Source: Pseudocolwellia sp. AS88
Lineage (GTDB): Bacteria > Pseudomonadota > Gammaproteobacteria > Enterobacterales > Alteromonadaceae
Length of the DNA stretch: 64,000 nucleotides
Direction of reading: 5' to 3'
Assembly (NCBI RefSeq): GCF_030551755.1
Contig: NZ_JAUPEC010000002.1
Span: 62,001-126,000 of the forward strand
A model generated the notes under the pieces. That model was not told where the DNA came from, did no database searches, and saw only the letters and a program-made list of their open reading frames with translations. How positions within the stretch are numbered: the first letter of the stretch is position 1; each line of letters starts with the position of its first letter. The translations under genes were made by a program, and so were the position numbers. Shown here in pieces: positions 1 through 8,772 of this stretch.

Positions 1-2
1 CA

Positions 3-350
3 ATCAAAGTGGCGGTGAGTCGTCGTCAAGAATTGAGTTTAATGGGGCAGTACTTAAGTCCAGAATTTGATTATGAATATGTACCTTTAGGTAGCTGTTC
101 ATTAAAAAACAGCTTGATAGCTGAGGGCTTAGCCGATTGTTATATACGTATTGGGCCAACAGGTGAATGGGATACAGGCGCGAGTCATTGTATTTTAGAG
201 CAAGCGGGTGGTTCAATTATCGATAGTGAGTTTTCACCATTAAGCTATAACAAACGTGATAGCTTAATGAATCCAGACTTCATGTCGTTAGGTGCTGCCA
301 ATATTCCTTGGCAAAAAGTGATAAAACCTCACACAGCTCGACGTGATTAG
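3..350 (+). CDS. cysQ: 3'(2'),5'-bisphosphate nucleotidase CysQ (C-terminal part)
   Basis: The reading frame is open from the window edge, so this is the C-terminal part of a longer protein; the GTG at position 9 is probably not the real start. Family role: CysQ removes a phosphate from PAP (3'-phosphoadenosine 5'-phosphate), a by-product of sulfate assimilation, in the inositol-monophosphatase fold. Visible support: the run GSCSLKNSLIAEGLADCYIR and, shortly after, a GEWDTGASHCILEQAGG segment, which corresponds to the metal-binding W-D-x-A-[AG] motif near the C-terminus of this superfamily. Another inositol-phosphatase-like enzyme is possible, but the SRR and 'GSCSLK' context fits CysQ best. 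The next genes run on the opposite strand, so the transcript ends here. Confidence 0.85.
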   Translation: MKVAVSRRQELSLMGQYLSPEFDYEYVPLGSCSLKNSLIAEGLADCYIRIGPTGEWDTGASHCILEQAGGSIIDSEFSPLSYNKRDSLMNPDFMSLGAANIPWQKVIKPHTARRD

Positions 351-412
351 TTTTTATCATAAGATCTAAAACCTAACTTAATTTATTAAAATAAATTGTG
401 TAATACGGAGAG

Positions 413-649
413 CTATTCAAGCTCTTCTTTTTCTTCTTCAAATTGATCTTTAGGGATTATATTTACTGTTTCATGTAATTCTGAGTACACCAAAACAGCA
501 GTGCCTAGATCCAGTTGTTTACGTACTTGTTCAACTTTTTCTTCAATTGAAACATCTTCGGCTCCGTATTCGGTACCTTCTCTTAAAACAAACTCTTTAA
601 TAATACTAAATAACGTGTCTGGGTTTATATCCTGGATAGGAATAATCAT
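413..649 (-). CDS. yheU: YheU family protein
   Basis: A 78-residue acidic cytoplasmic protein. It matches E. coli YheU closely in length and in the motifs [10 protein letters not shown] near residue 20 and [13 protein letters not shown] near residue 55. Its biochemical role is unknown; the family has been structurally studied but not functionally assigned. It is the second gene of a two-gene minus-strand unit: its ATG overlaps the yheT stop in an ATGA arrangement (646-649), so translation is probably coupled. The C-terminus is a run of Glu (EEEKEELE). The same yheT-yheU order is known from enterobacteria, which supports the assignment. Confidence 0.9.
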   Translation of the reverse strand: MIIPIQDINPDTLFSIIKEFVLREGTEYGAEDVSIEEKVEQVRKQLDLGTAVLVYSELHETVNIIPKDQFEEEKEELE

Positions 650-1617
650 AAAAAATCCTGTAAAAATTGTGGAACCTTAGTCGCTAGCCAATACTTAGGT
701 TTGAAAGGGGAGTTGCCTGTTAGGAATCCTACGTGACCACCTGTGGCTGAAACCTCAAAGGTTATATTATCAGGCAAAGTGTTTAATGCGGTTATTTCCT
801 TATGAGATAAAAAAGGATCGTCTTGCGCATGAATAATTAAACACGGTTTGGTTATCTTGTTTAAAACGCTAATACCACTCGACTCACTGTAATAGTGCTC
901 AGCGTTATCAAAACCATTTAAAGGTGCCGTAACCTTATTATCAAATTCCCACATGGTTTTAATGTGTTTTAGTTCGTTTAACGTAATGTTTTTAATAATA
1001 CCTAGCTTGATTTTCTTTTCTGTTTCTCTTTTAAGTAACTTCAGTAAGTAATTCTGATAGATCTTTGAAAAACCGCTATTAATTTTAGCACTACAGCTTG
1101 ATAAATGTAGCGGAGCACAAATGACCGTAGCACATTCATACGGAGAGTTTGGTGTTTCAGCTAAATACTTAGTGAGTACATTACCTCCTAATGAATAGCC
1201 AATAGCCGCGAATTTACAATGCTGATAACGTGATTGTAATTGCTCGGTAAAATAGCGAATATCGTAAGTAAATCCGGAATGATAAGAATGTGCCAAGCGA
1301 TTTGGCTTACCACTACAACCACGAAAATGAATTAATACACCTATCCAACCTTTTTGCACTATTGCTTTAAACATACTTTTAACATAATGGCTGTATTCAC
1401 AACCTTGTAAGCCATGTAATAAAACCACAATAGGTTTAGTGTTATCTGCTTGTGGAATTTCAGTCCAAGTTAAGTCGACAAAGTCACCGTCAGGTAATTC
1501 GAGGGTTTCACGGACAGTAGGAATTAAATCTTTTTGGGTTAACCATTTTGCCACCATTGTTTGTAAATGGGGATTTGATAAACCTTTGGCTGGTTTGAAA
1601 TTACTTGCTTGGAACAT
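646..1617 (-). CDS. yheT: YheT family alpha/beta hydrolase
   Basis: A 323-residue alpha/beta-hydrolase of the YheT/ABHD1-3 (COG0429) group. Visible features are the N-terminal [12 protein letters not shown] signature of this group, [15 protein letters not shown] (oxyanion-hole strand), [19 protein letters not shown], and the nucleophile elbow GYSLGGN near residue 142. A late IHAQDDPF supplies the acidic residue and a GGHVGF motif supplies the catalytic His, so the Ser-Asp-His triad is complete. Members are thought to be carboxylesterases; the natural substrate in bacteria is not established. The gene is first in a unit with yheU, with which it overlaps by 4 bases. Confidence 0.9.
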   Translation of the reverse strand: MFQASNFKPAKGLSNPHLQTMVAKWLTQKDLIPTVRETLELPDGDFVDLTWTEIPQADNTKPIVVLLHGLQGCEYSHYVKSMFKAIVQKGWIGVLIHFRGCSGKPNRLAHSYHSGFTYDIRYFTEQLQSRYQHCKFAAIGYSLGGNVLTKYLAETPNSPYECATVICAPLHLSSCSAKINSGFSKIYQNYLLKLLKRETEKKIKLGIIKNITLNELKHIKTMWEFDNKVTAPLNGFDNAEHYYSESSGISVLNKITKPCLIIHAQDDPFLSHKEITALNTLPDNITFEVSATGGHVGFLTGNSPFKPKYWLATKVPQFLQDFL

Positions 1618-1701
1618 TATTTACAATGAGTTGTATGGCTATAGCTTATTGTAATGAAAATAGTGCCTTTGGTATATGAGGTTAAGACTAAGAGTGGAAA
1701 A

Positions 1702-1737
1702 GAAAAAAATGGAGAGCATCAATAGCAGCGCTCTCCC
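1702..1737 (-). terminator. Intrinsic terminator for the small DUF3149 gene
   Basis: On the minus strand GGAGAGC pairs with GCTCTCC around a 12-base loop (1711-1736), followed by an uninterrupted T run. It lies downstream of the minus-strand gene at 1848-1976, which it probably serves. Confidence 0.65.
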
Positions 1738-1756
1738 AAAGCAAGCGTAATTTGAG

Positions 1757-1847
1757 GGTAGATAAAATAACTATGTTTCAACAATTTTGTTTGTTGTAAA
1801 TTTACCAATACAACTTTAAGTGACTCAATTTATTATTCAAATTGGTG
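1757..1847. repeat. Decayed family C inverted-repeat element (right-end remnant)
   Basis: This stretch is recognisably homologous to the right part of the intact family C element at 44560-44920: AATAACTATGTTT, then CAATTTTG, TTGTT and a TTGGT end are shared in order. The left inverted repeat is missing, so this is a remnant. It ends directly against the stop codon of the DUF3149 gene (1848-1850). Confidence 0.6.
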
Positions 1848-1976
1848 TTAAGCGTTGTCGTGTACTTTTTTCATAAAATAGAACACATAAAATCCACAAA
1901 TTCCAAACAAAACCAATAAACCAACAAGTGAATATATGGCAACTGGATCTGTTAGTAGTAAAGTGAAAACGTTCAT
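1848..1976 (-). CDS. DUF3149 family small membrane protein
   Basis: A 42-residue protein beginning MNVFTLLLTDPVAIYSLVG, with a single hydrophobic helix at about residues 14-33 and a basic tail (FMKKVHDNA). The motif LLxTDPV at the N-terminus followed by one transmembrane segment is the pattern I recall for DUF3149, a very small family in alteromonads and relatives; its function is unknown. Start choice: a GAGAGG ribosome-binding site sits 5-6 bases before the ATG. A longer frame on the same strand covers this region but lacks such a site. A terminator follows at 1702-1737. It is too short for standard gene-length cut-offs and could easily be missed. Confidence 0.75.
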   Translation of the reverse strand: MNVFTLLLTDPVAIYSLVGLLVLFGICGFYVFYFMKKVHDNA

Positions 1977-2228
1977 ATAAACCTCTCGTTAGTTGATTGT
2001 TAAGTTCTGTAAGTATATTAACTAAACTGAGATTTAAAATGATGATGTGGATCAATAGAAAGTTTGAAAGCTCAAAATATATGTAACTTTAACTCAGGAT
2101 AATGAATGCCATAATACTCAATGAAAAGAAGTGATTATTAATAACCTTGCTGAGTGACTTTGCTTATATTGAGCTGAGAATTTCAATTTAAAAATAGAAT
2201 TATTTGAATGAGAGGGGAAAGAGAAAGA

Positions 2229-2262
2229 CAGCTGACTAAAGCAAGTGTTTGTTTAGCCAGCT
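2229..2262 (-). terminator. Probable terminator of the Sel1-repeat gene
   Basis: On the minus strand AGCTGGCTAAA pairs imperfectly with TTTAGTCAGCT, followed by the pyrimidine-rich GTCTTTCTCTTT. It lies about 75 bases past the stop of the gene ending at 2335. The T run is interrupted, so efficiency is uncertain. Confidence 0.5.
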
Positions 2263-2294
2263 AATTGAGCTAATTGAGCTAATTGAGCTGATTG
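2259..2294. repeat. Four-copy 9-base tandem repeat
   Basis: AGCTAATTG occurs three times head to tail, followed by AGCTGATTG, overlapping the 5' foot of the adjacent hairpin. It is non-coding. It could vary in copy number by slippage and shift the distance to the terminator. Confidence 0.85.
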
Positions 2295-2334
2295 TGTATC
2301 AGCCTTTATTTGATATTTATTGAACCTAGAGGTC

Positions 2335-3075
2335 TTAGTAGCTTTTTTGATTCGCTAACTTAGCTTTCATTTCTTCACGTTTCACAATCTCTGCTCGTTT
2401 ACGCTCCGCTTCTTCACGTACTTTTTTGATTTGAGCAGAACCTAATACACGCTCGTCCATCTCTAAGCTTTTCTTTGCTATAGCGTAGCCATTTCTGTAA
2501 GCAATAATATTCCAAAAGTATGATTGCTCATCGCTTTTAGTTACACCTTTACCTTCAGAATACATTAAGGCTAAGTTGAACTGTGCTAATGCATAGTTTT
2601 GTTCAGCTGCGCGTTCGTACCAGCGAGCTGCTTTAGCGTAGTCATGGAAAACGCCTTCGCCGTTATAATACATAACACCTAAGTTAAACTGAGCACTTGC
2701 TAAGTCTTTATTAGCTGCTTTTTCTGTAAGCGCGAAAGCAGTTTTTAAATCTTGCTTAACACCTTCACCAGAAGAATACATAAGAGCTAAACTGAAAAGG
2801 GCGTCAGGGTAGTTTTGTGAAGCTGCAAGGGAAAATAATTCAAATGCTTTTGTTAGATCTTTTTTAACGCCATAACCGTTTTGATAAATTAATGCCATTT
2901 GGTATTGTCCGGGCGCATAACCTTCTTTTACAAGTGGTTCAAATTCAGCCTTAGCTTCTTGAAATTCGCCTCGGTTTAATTGAAAAATACCTAATTCTAA
3001 ATCACCATCGAAACTAAAAGCTGAGAAGCTCGTAGCTAAAGCTAAAAATATACATACTCGTGAGTGCATTTTCAT
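2335..3075 (-). CDS. Secreted Sel1-repeat (TPR-like) protein
   Basis: A 246-residue protein with a signal peptide (MKMHSRVCIFLALATSFSAFS, cleavage after about residue 21). It is followed by about five Sel1-type helical repeats, recognisable from recurring A-x-Y/F-x-L-A-x-M-Y-x-x-G-x-G-V-x-x-D motifs (GYGVKKD, GEGVKQD, GEGVFHD, GKGVTKS). The C-terminus is a charged helix rich in Glu, Lys and Arg. Such solenoids act as protein-protein scaffolds, here in the periplasm. Start choice: AAGGAGT lies 7 bases before this ATG; the upstream in-frame ATG at 3108 has no comparable site. No partner gene is evident, so the specific role is open. Confidence 0.85.
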   Translation of the reverse strand: MKMHSRVCIFLALATSFSAFSFDGDLELGIFQLNRGEFQEAKAEFEPLVKEGYAPGQYQMALIYQNGYGVKKDLTKAFELFSLAASQNYPDALFSLALMYSSGEGVKQDLKTAFALTEKAANKDLASAQFNLGVMYYNGEGVFHDYAKAARWYERAAEQNYALAQFNLALMYSEGKGVTKSDEQSYFWNIIAYRNGYAIAKKSLEMDERVLGSAQIKKVREEAERKRAEIVKREEMKAKLANQKSY

Positions 3076-3305
3076 TGTGGACTCCTTATTTATCGGCATT
3101 TTATGCAAGATAAATGGTCAAAATAAATAGTGAATAAATCGATCATTGTACAACGGCTTTGTTGAAGGCTATTTCATTTTAGATAAAAGCCAAAATAAAA
3201 GAGCAACAGACCTTTCTACAGTGTAGCAATAATGTTGCAATTTAGCTTACAACATTAATGTTACGATATTTGTGTATATATCTAATTGAGTTGTATTGAT
3301 AAATG

Positions 3306-5213
3306 TTACTCTTGAGACATAACTGCTTCAATCTGTTCTTCTAAATCTAGCCATTGCATTTCATTTTCTTCAATTTCTGATTTCAAGTTTGCTTGTTTTT
3401 TTATAAGTTCAGACAAGCGCGCTTTATGTTCAGCCTGATATATATCGGGATCTGCCAACACAGATTCAACCTCATCAAGCTCAACTTGGTATTTTGTTAC
3501 TAATTTTTCAAATTTATCAGCTTGTTTCTTCAAAGGAGCCGCTTTTTTTCTTAGCTCGGCTTGTTCTCTACGTTGTTGTTTTTTATCAACGCCTGAATCT
3601 ACAAAACCTGAATTAACTTTCGCATTTTTAAACGTTAGTTTTTTCTCGTCATTTAACCATTGTTGGTAATCGTCTATATCACCAGAAAAATCTTTTACGG
3701 TGTTATTTGCCACAATATAAAATTCGTCAACGCACGACTCAAGTAAAAACCTATCATGTGCAATCAGTATTATCGCACCTTCAAAATCTTGCAGCGCTAA
3801 TACTAGAGCTTGGCGCATTTCTAAATCTAAATGGTTAGTTGGTTCATCGAGTAAGAGTAGTTGTGGTTTTTCTAAAACAATTAACGCTAAAACTAAACGC
3901 GCTTTTTCACCACCCGACATAGTACCTACAGAATCTAACGCTTGATCACCACTAAAACCGAAGCGACCTAAAAACGAACGTGCTTCTAATAGCGTTTTTT
4001 CAGGTTTAGCACGTAAAATATGATCAATCGCTGAACTTGCCATGTGTAACTGTTCTAATTGATGCTGCGAGAAGTAACCTACTTTAAGTTCTTGTGCGCA
4101 GTATCGTTCACCTTGCATCAAGGCTAATTCACCCGCTAACGACTTTATCAATGTTGATTTACCCGCTCCGTTTCGCCCTAACAATCCAATGCGGCTTCCT
4201 GGTACTAAGGTCATATTAACTGAGCTTAGAATAATTGCTTCAGGGCTATAGCCACACTCACTGTCGGTAAGTGAGAGTAAAGGATAAGGTAAACTTTCAG
4301 GTGTTTCGAAATTAAAGGTAAACTGGCTGTCTACATGTGCTGGCGCTAAGTCAGGTAACTTTTGTAAGCGTTTTAAACGACTTTGCGCTTGTTTAGCTTT
4401 ACTGGCTTTTGCTCTAAAGCGATCAACAAAAGAGGTGAGGTGAGCCACTTCCTTTTGTTGTTTTTGGTATTGTGCGTCTTGCTGGGCTAAATGTTCGGCA
4501 CGTTGTCTTTCAAATGCCGTGTAATTACCAGCATAAAGTTTGGCTTGTTGGTGCTCAATATGAAGAATCTGGCCGATAACATCATCTAAGAAGTCACGGT
4601 CATGAGAAATAAGGACTAACGTACCTGTAAAACGTTTTAACCAACGTTGTAGCCAAATAACCGCATCTAAATCTAAATGGTTAGTAGGTTCATCGAGTAA
4701 TAATAAATCGGCACGGCTGATCAAAGCTTGTGCTAAGTTCAAACGCATGCGCCAACCACCCGAGAATGCTTTTACAGGATTAACGAGTTGTGATTGTAAA
4801 AAACCTAAACCATGCAACAACTCACCCGCTCTTGCCGGTAAGCTATAACCATTAATGGCATCAATTTGGTTAATGATTGTTGCTTCAAGCGAGCCATTGT
4901 CGTCTTGACGAGCTTGCTCTAACTTCTCTTCAAGCTTTCGGAATTCTTTATCGCCATCCATTACATAATCAAGCGCCGATTGCTCTAAAGCCGGCGTGTC
5001 TTGTTTTACGGTAGCAATACTCCAACTGCTTGGCATAGACAAATCGCCTGTATCTGGCTGTAGTTCACCAAGCAAGGCCGCAAATAAAGAAGATTTACCA
5101 CAACCATTAGCGCCTACTAATCCTACTTTATGATTAGGGTGAATGGTAAAGCTAGAGCCAGAAATAAGGTTTTTTGTACCTCGGTCTAAGCCCAAGTTAT
5201 TCGCAGTAATCAA
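3306..5213 (-). CDS. yheS: ABC-F family ATPase YheS
   Basis: A 635-residue soluble twin ATP-binding-cassette protein without membrane segments. NBD1 has Walker A GANGCGKSS (residues 34-42), signature FSGGWRMRLNLAQAL and Walker B LLLLDEPTNHLD. The ABC-F linker with a basic KASKAKQAQSRLKRL helix comes between the domains. NBD2 has GRNGAGKST near residue 347, MSGGEKARLVLAL and a second LLLLDEPTNHLD. The C-terminal 100 residues form a coiled coil (PLKKQADKFEKLV onwards). ABC-F proteins bind the ribosomal E site and tune translation; the exact YheS role is still being worked out. Length and motif order match E. coli YheS. The neighbourhood (yheTU, yheV, slyX, fkpA) is the usual one. Confidence 0.95.
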   Translation of the reverse strand: MITANNLGLDRGTKNLISGSSFTIHPNHKVGLVGANGCGKSSLFAALLGELQPDTGDLSMPSSWSIATVKQDTPALEQSALDYVMDGDKEFRKLEEKLEQARQDDNGSLEATIINQIDAINGYSLPARAGELLHGLGFLQSQLVNPVKAFSGGWRMRLNLAQALISRADLLLLDEPTNHLDLDAVIWLQRWLKRFTGTLVLISHDRDFLDDVIGQILHIEHQQAKLYAGNYTAFERQRAEHLAQQDAQYQKQQKEVAHLTSFVDRFRAKASKAKQAQSRLKRLQKLPDLAPAHVDSQFTFNFETPESLPYPLLSLTDSECGYSPEAIILSSVNMTLVPGSRIGLLGRNGAGKSTLIKSLAGELALMQGERYCAQELKVGYFSQHQLEQLHMASSAIDHILRAKPEKTLLEARSFLGRFGFSGDQALDSVGTMSGGEKARLVLALIVLEKPQLLLLDEPTNHLDLEMRQALVLALQDFEGAIILIAHDRFLLESCVDEFYIVANNTVKDFSGDIDDYQQWLNDEKKLTFKNAKVNSGFVDSGVDKKQQRREQAELRKKAAPLKKQADKFEKLVTKYQVELDEVESVLADPDIYQAEHKARLSELIKKQANLKSEIEENEMQWLDLEEQIEAVMSQE

Positions 5214-5316
5214 TGTATTATTCCTTCTTTATAATCAATATGGGTATTGTCGCTTTTCCTATGGGGGTTATTCAAGGTAAAATACGCGTCCTTACAAAAT
5301 ATAAGAGCTTCTTATT

Positions 5317-5511
5317 GTGAAAAAACGTTTTATCGCTGGTGCAGTTTGTCCAAAATGTAAAGCTATGGATACCTTATCTTTAACTAAAGAAAATGGTGTT
5401 GAAAAAGTAACGTGCGTTTCTTGTGGAGAAAGCATGACACAACCAGAAGAGCATGTAGCTAAAGAAGTACGACCTTACGAGCAAGTAATTGGTGTATTTA
5501 AGCAAGACTAA
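5317..5511 (+). CDS. yheV: YheV family putative zinc-ribbon protein
   Basis: A 64-residue protein beginning MKKRFIAGAVCPKC with a GTG start. Two CxxC pairs (CPKC at residues 11-14 and CVSC near 34-37) form a zinc ribbon, the hallmark of this DUF2387/YheV family. Function is unknown; zinc-dependent nucleic-acid or protein contacts are plausible but unproven. It stands between yheS and slyX as a short plus-strand gene, divergent from yheS with about 100 bases between them, which must hold both promoters. Confidence 0.9.
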   Translation: MKKRFIAGAVCPKCKAMDTLSLTKENGVEKVTCVSCGESMTQPEEHVAKEVRPYEQVIGVFKQD

Positions 5512-5563
5512 TTCAAGCTTTATAGGTTAAATAAAGTTTGAACAGATCGACTCTTAAATTAAT

Positions 5564-5788
5564 TTAGTAGTGAGGCGGTGGCGGTTCAATTTCTTGGTCG
5601 CCTGATTGTGGCGCCGAAGATGAGTCTTTAATGCGCGCAGCAATTAATGTTAGTTGATGTTGTAATTCTGCTATTTGCGATTGGTGTACCGTAATTTCAT
5701 CGTTGAGTTGTTCAATAACATCATCTTGAAAAGCATTACGCGATTCTAATGCTTCGATACGTTGTTCTAATGCTGTAATAGAGGTCAT
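5564..5788 (-). CDS. slyX: SlyX family coiled-coil protein
   Basis: A 74-residue protein that is almost entirely one coiled coil: heptads run from ALEQRIEALESRNAFQDDVIEQLN through about residue 52. It is followed by a short Ser/Pro-rich tail ending EPPPPHY, the typical SlyX C-terminus (PPPHY). The molecular function is not established. It starts one base away from the stop of the upstream WD40 lipoprotein gene (5790), so the two are almost certainly co-transcribed on the minus strand. Confidence 0.9.
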   Translation of the reverse strand: MTSITALEQRIEALESRNAFQDDVIEQLNDEITVHQSQIAELQHQLTLIAARIKDSSSAPQSGDQEIEPPPPHY

Positions 5789-5789
5789 A

Positions 5790-6791
5790 TTATTTTATTT
5801 GCCACAATTCGGCATATCCAGAAGAGCTTTCAGTAATTATGTGGGCATTATCGCGAAAAGCGACACTGTAAACAACTGCTCCGGCAGGTCTAATGTCATC
5901 TCTTGGTGTAACATGCCAACTTTCTATGCGTTTACCGGTTTTAATATCCCATAAACTTACTTTACGAGAAGGTGCACCGGTAAGTAATTGTTTACCATCT
6001 TCAGAAAATTGTACTGAGCTAAACACTTCTTGTCGGTTGGTATATTGTAATTGGCTAACAAGTTTTCCTGTTTTTAAATCCCAAATGTTCGCGTCTTTTT
6101 TACTGTCGGCAGTAAAGGCATAACGACCTTTTGCATCTAACGCGACTTTGGTTACTCTACTTGGGTGATTAAAACGATAAATAACTTGTCCTGACAAAGT
6201 ATCCCAAACGTAAGCCACAAAATCATTACCACCTGATAAAGCAACACGTCCGTTAGGCAATAAGTCTACTGAATTAACTTTTTCTTGGTGACCTAAAAAT
6301 TCTAAGCGTCTGCCTGAATCAATAGTGACATGAACAACCGTACCGTTACTTTTACCAATAAGTACATGTTCGCCATTATTTGAAAGAGCTATATCTCTGA
6401 TGTTGGAATCACGAACCTGCCAATAGCCTTCTGATCCCCCATTGACCATATTCCATAAGGCAAAGTTTTGGCTGCTAGCGGTTAATACATAACTGTTATC
6501 GTCGGCGATATCTATGGCGAGTACTAAATTGTCGGCGCTGTTTTGTTCTTGTGACCAACTGAACTTACGGGCATTTTTTTCTAAATCCCATAAGCTAATG
6601 CCGTGATGAATAGATGACACAGCACTGAATTTACCGTTATTTGAAATATCAGCCGCATAAGCGCCTTCAACAGAATGTTGCCAACGTTCAATAGGCGTAC
6701 TTGAATTAGGCTGACAAGCACTCAATATCAACACAAATAAGATCGAGATATACCATCTGTTACATTTATACAAACTATTAATACTTTTCAC
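5790..6791 (-). CDS. WD40-repeat lipoprotein
   Basis: A 333-residue predicted lipoprotein. It has a type II signal peptide with lipobox LILSAC (lipid-modified Cys about residue 26), then a beta-propeller made of WD40-type repeats. Repeat ends are visible as ISLWDLEK, FALWNM, AYVWDTLSG, ANIWDLKTG, VSLWDIKTG and a final AELWQIK, with repeat starts such as VNSVDLLPNGRVALSGG. Propellers of this type are binding platforms; no enzymatic residues can be assigned. It sits directly upstream of slyX in one transcription unit and divergent from fkpA. Alteromonads commonly carry this gene next to slyX, but its role is unknown. Confidence 0.85.
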   Translation of the reverse strand: MKSINSLYKCNRWYISILFVLILSACQPNSSTPIERWQHSVEGAYAADISNNGKFSAVSSIHHGISLWDLEKNARKFSWSQEQNSADNLVLAIDIADDNSYVLTASSQNFALWNMVNGGSEGYWQVRDSNIRDIALSNNGEHVLIGKSNGTVVHVTIDSGRRLEFLGHQEKVNSVDLLPNGRVALSGGNDFVAYVWDTLSGQVIYRFNHPSRVTKVALDAKGRYAFTADSKKDANIWDLKTGKLVSQLQYTNRQEVFSSVQFSEDGKQLLTGAPSRKVSLWDIKTGKRIESWHVTPRDDIRPAGAVVYSVAFRDNAHIITESSSGYAELWQIK

Positions 6792-6895
6792 TGCCGGTAT
6801 TTATAGTTAGTATAAGCCGCAATGGTTAACATTACACAAATAAAAACGTTGTCTTGAGGGATAAATTTCCACCGAGCAAGGATATGGAGAAATTA

Positions 6896-7648
6896 ATGAG
6901 ATTTTTTAAACCGACTTTAGTCGCTATCGCACTTGTAACAGTAATGGGTTGTCAAGAAAAGGCACCTGTTGAAAAAGAATTAGTATTAGATACTGATGTG
7001 CAAAAACAAGCATATAGCTTAGGTGCTTCCATTGGTATGTACATGGAACGTAACCTAGAAGAACAGGCTAAAATGGGTATCGTGTTAGACCAAGAAATTA
7101 TTTTTCAAGGTTACAAAGATAGCTTAGCGGGTAAATCTCAAATTGAGAGAGAAGATATCCAAGCTATTTTAATGAGCTTAGACCAACAAATGAAAGCTAA
7201 ACAAGCTGAAGCAGCAGCCGCTGAATCTGAAGCAAGTAAAGCTGAAGGTGTAGCTTTCTTAGCAGAAAATGCTAAAAAAGAAGGCGTAATGGTTACTGAA
7301 TCTGGTATTCAATATAGTGTAATTACTGCAGCTGAAGGCGAAAAACCTACGGCTGAAGATACTGTAAAAGTTCATTATAAAGGTACTTTCTTAAACGGCG
7401 AAACGTTTGATAGTTCATACGATCGTGGCGAACCTGCAGTATTCCCACTAAACCGTGTAATTCCTGGTTGGACTGAAGGTGTTCAATTAATGCCTGTAGG
7501 TTCTAAATACAAATTCACAATTCCTTCAGAATTAGCTTACGGTGAAGCGGGTAGCCCTCCACGTATTCCTGGTAATTCAGTATTAGAATTTGAAATTGAA
7601 TTGTTAGATATCCAAAGAGCAGAAGCTCCAGCACAAGTTGGTGAGTAA
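6896..7648 (+). CDS. fkpA: FKBP-type peptidyl-prolyl isomerase, FkpA-like lipoprotein
   Basis: A 250-residue periplasmic prolyl isomerase/chaperone. The signal sequence ends in VTVMGC, a lipobox, so unlike E. coli FkpA it is probably lipid-anchored. The N-terminal helical domain (to about residue 110, with an Ala/Glu-rich stretch) is the dimerisation domain of this family. The C-terminal FKBP domain shows VKVHYKGTFLNGETFDSSYDRG, VIPGWTEGVQLMPVGSKY and the terminal VLEFEIELLDI. Start choice: GGAGA lies 6 bases upstream of the ATG at 6896; earlier in-frame starts would precede the signal peptide without a usable site. It is monocistronic, with the terminator at 7664-7737. Confidence 0.9.
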   Translation: MRFFKPTLVAIALVTVMGCQEKAPVEKELVLDTDVQKQAYSLGASIGMYMERNLEEQAKMGIVLDQEIIFQGYKDSLAGKSQIEREDIQAILMSLDQQMKAKQAEAAAAESEASKAEGVAFLAENAKKEGVMVTESGIQYSVITAAEGEKPTAEDTVKVHYKGTFLNGETFDSSYDRGEPAVFPLNRVIPGWTEGVQLMPVGSKYKFTIPSELAYGEAGSPPRIPGNSVLEFEIELLDIQRAEAPAQVGE

Positions 7649-7663
7649 TTCTTCTTCTTAAAT

Positions 7664-7737
7664 AATAAGTGCTTTAAATAGCACTTATTAAAAAAGCGAG
7701 CTGTTGAGGGTAAACTTCAAAATGCTCGCTTTTTTTA
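7664..7737. terminator. Double-hairpin terminator between fkpA and the nuclease gene
   Basis: Two adjacent stems: AATAAGTGCT/AGCACTTATT (7664-7689) and AAAAAAGCGAGC/GCTCGCTTTTTTT (7690-7737). The second has A and T tracts on both sides, so it can stop transcription from both directions. Confidence 0.85.
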
Positions 7738-7797
7738 TACTTGTTTTTTGTTAATGTGTTTTAACGAAAAACCATGTAATTATCTGTTTTTAATTAC

Positions 7798-8772
7798 TTA
7801 ATTCAAAGTATTTTCAAGTGTATAAGCTAAACGAACTGAAGCTTGTAGCATTCTTTTCTCTAAAATACCTTGGTGATCGTCCTGATAATAACTGGGTAAA
7901 TTAATGATGTTCTTTTCTATTGGCAGGCAGTAATTTTTGTTATTTAACTCACAATATAAAAGATCCGCTGAGCGCGTAATGTTTAACGACTCGGTAGCCC
8001 AAGTATAAACAGAATCCTTTTGCCATTGACTCACAGGCGCAAGTGGCCATTGTTTACTTAACTTGTTATGTAGCACGTTAAATAAACCTTGGTTGCTATG
8101 ATCATGGCTTTTAGATTCAGTTTTAGGGTAAAGCAAACACTCATCCCATAACCAATGCATGTTGTTGCACTTAACAAACTCTTTACCATTTGCTTGAGGA
8201 TTTAGCATACTGATTTTAGTACGGTTTCCACCAAGGTCGCTGGCGAAATTAATGTGCATAGGCTGGTGAATATCTCCAAACCAATGGCCTAAAAACATTA
8301 AGGCTTGAAGTTTCTCCCAAGAATTATCTTTAGTTGACGTACTCGCTGAAGATTCTGACAATATTGCTTTATGAAGTTGTATCGCAGCAGTAATACAATT
8401 TTTAGCACAAGTTTGCTCAGTTACTTCTGTTTCATTTCGATCAACATTCAAATAATGCCAGCTTTTATATTTGTCGAATGATTTATCTTTTTTGATTGCA
8501 TCAGCCCAGGTACAAGATTCAGCAAAGGTAACCTCAGATTTGGTGCTTGAATGGTTGTATTTATTGATGAGTTTCTTATGTTTATTAGAGAGTCCATTCA
8601 GCATAGAATTTACTTTATTTTGGGTATTTGAAGACAAATTATCGAAAGCCAGCTGACAAATAACTTGATGCCCAACCTTACCTAACGCAAAAGCCTTAGG
8701 TGTAAAAAATGAAAATAAAACTAGGCTAAATCCTAGTAGGGCAATAACACCATTATTTGAACGAATACGCAT
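7798..8772 (-). CDS. S1/P1-type nuclease
   Basis: A 324-residue secreted nuclease. An N-terminal signal peptide (hydrophobic to about residue 29, ending AFALG) is followed by KVGHQVICQLAFDNLS, matching the N-terminal metal-binding segment of S1/P1 nucleases (the usual Trp-Gly start is reduced to Gly-Lys). Further zinc-ligand motifs are SCTWADAIK, SWHYLNVDR, and ALMFLGHWFGDIHQPMHI followed by DLGGN. These trinuclear-zinc enzymes cut single-stranded RNA and DNA in the periplasm or outside the cell, and would let a marine cell recover nucleotides and phosphate. The divergent neighbour is a PhoD-like phosphatase, consistent with phosphorus scavenging, though that link is inference. Confidence 0.9.
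   Translation of the reverse strand: MRIRSNNGVIALLGFSLVLFSFFTPKAFALGKVGHQVICQLAFDNLSSNTQNKVNSMLNGLSNKHKKLINKYNHSSTKSEVTFAESCTWADAIKKDKSFDKYKSWHYLNVDRNETEVTEQTCAKNCITAAIQLHKAILSESSASTSTKDNSWEKLQALMFLGHWFGDIHQPMHINFASDLGGNRTKISMLNPQANGKEFVKCNNMHWLWDECLLYPKTESKSHDHSNQGLFNVLHNKLSKQWPLAPVSQWQKDSVYTWATESLNITRSADLLYCELNNKNYCLPIEKNIINLPSYYQDDHQGILEKRMLQASVRLAYTLENTLN

Larger units (their letters stand above)
1977..2334. other. Intergenic region between DUF3149 and the Sel1 gene
   Basis: About 360 bases without a convincing gene. It holds the hairpin at 2229-2262 and the short tandem repeat at 2259-2294 described separately. Nothing else was recognised. Confidence 0.6.

Noticed and set aside
1837-2055. 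72-residue minus-strand open frame
   Set aside because: It is in another frame over the DUF3149 gene and its upstream region and has no ribosome-binding site; the 42-residue frame has a GAGAGG site and a family-like sequence.
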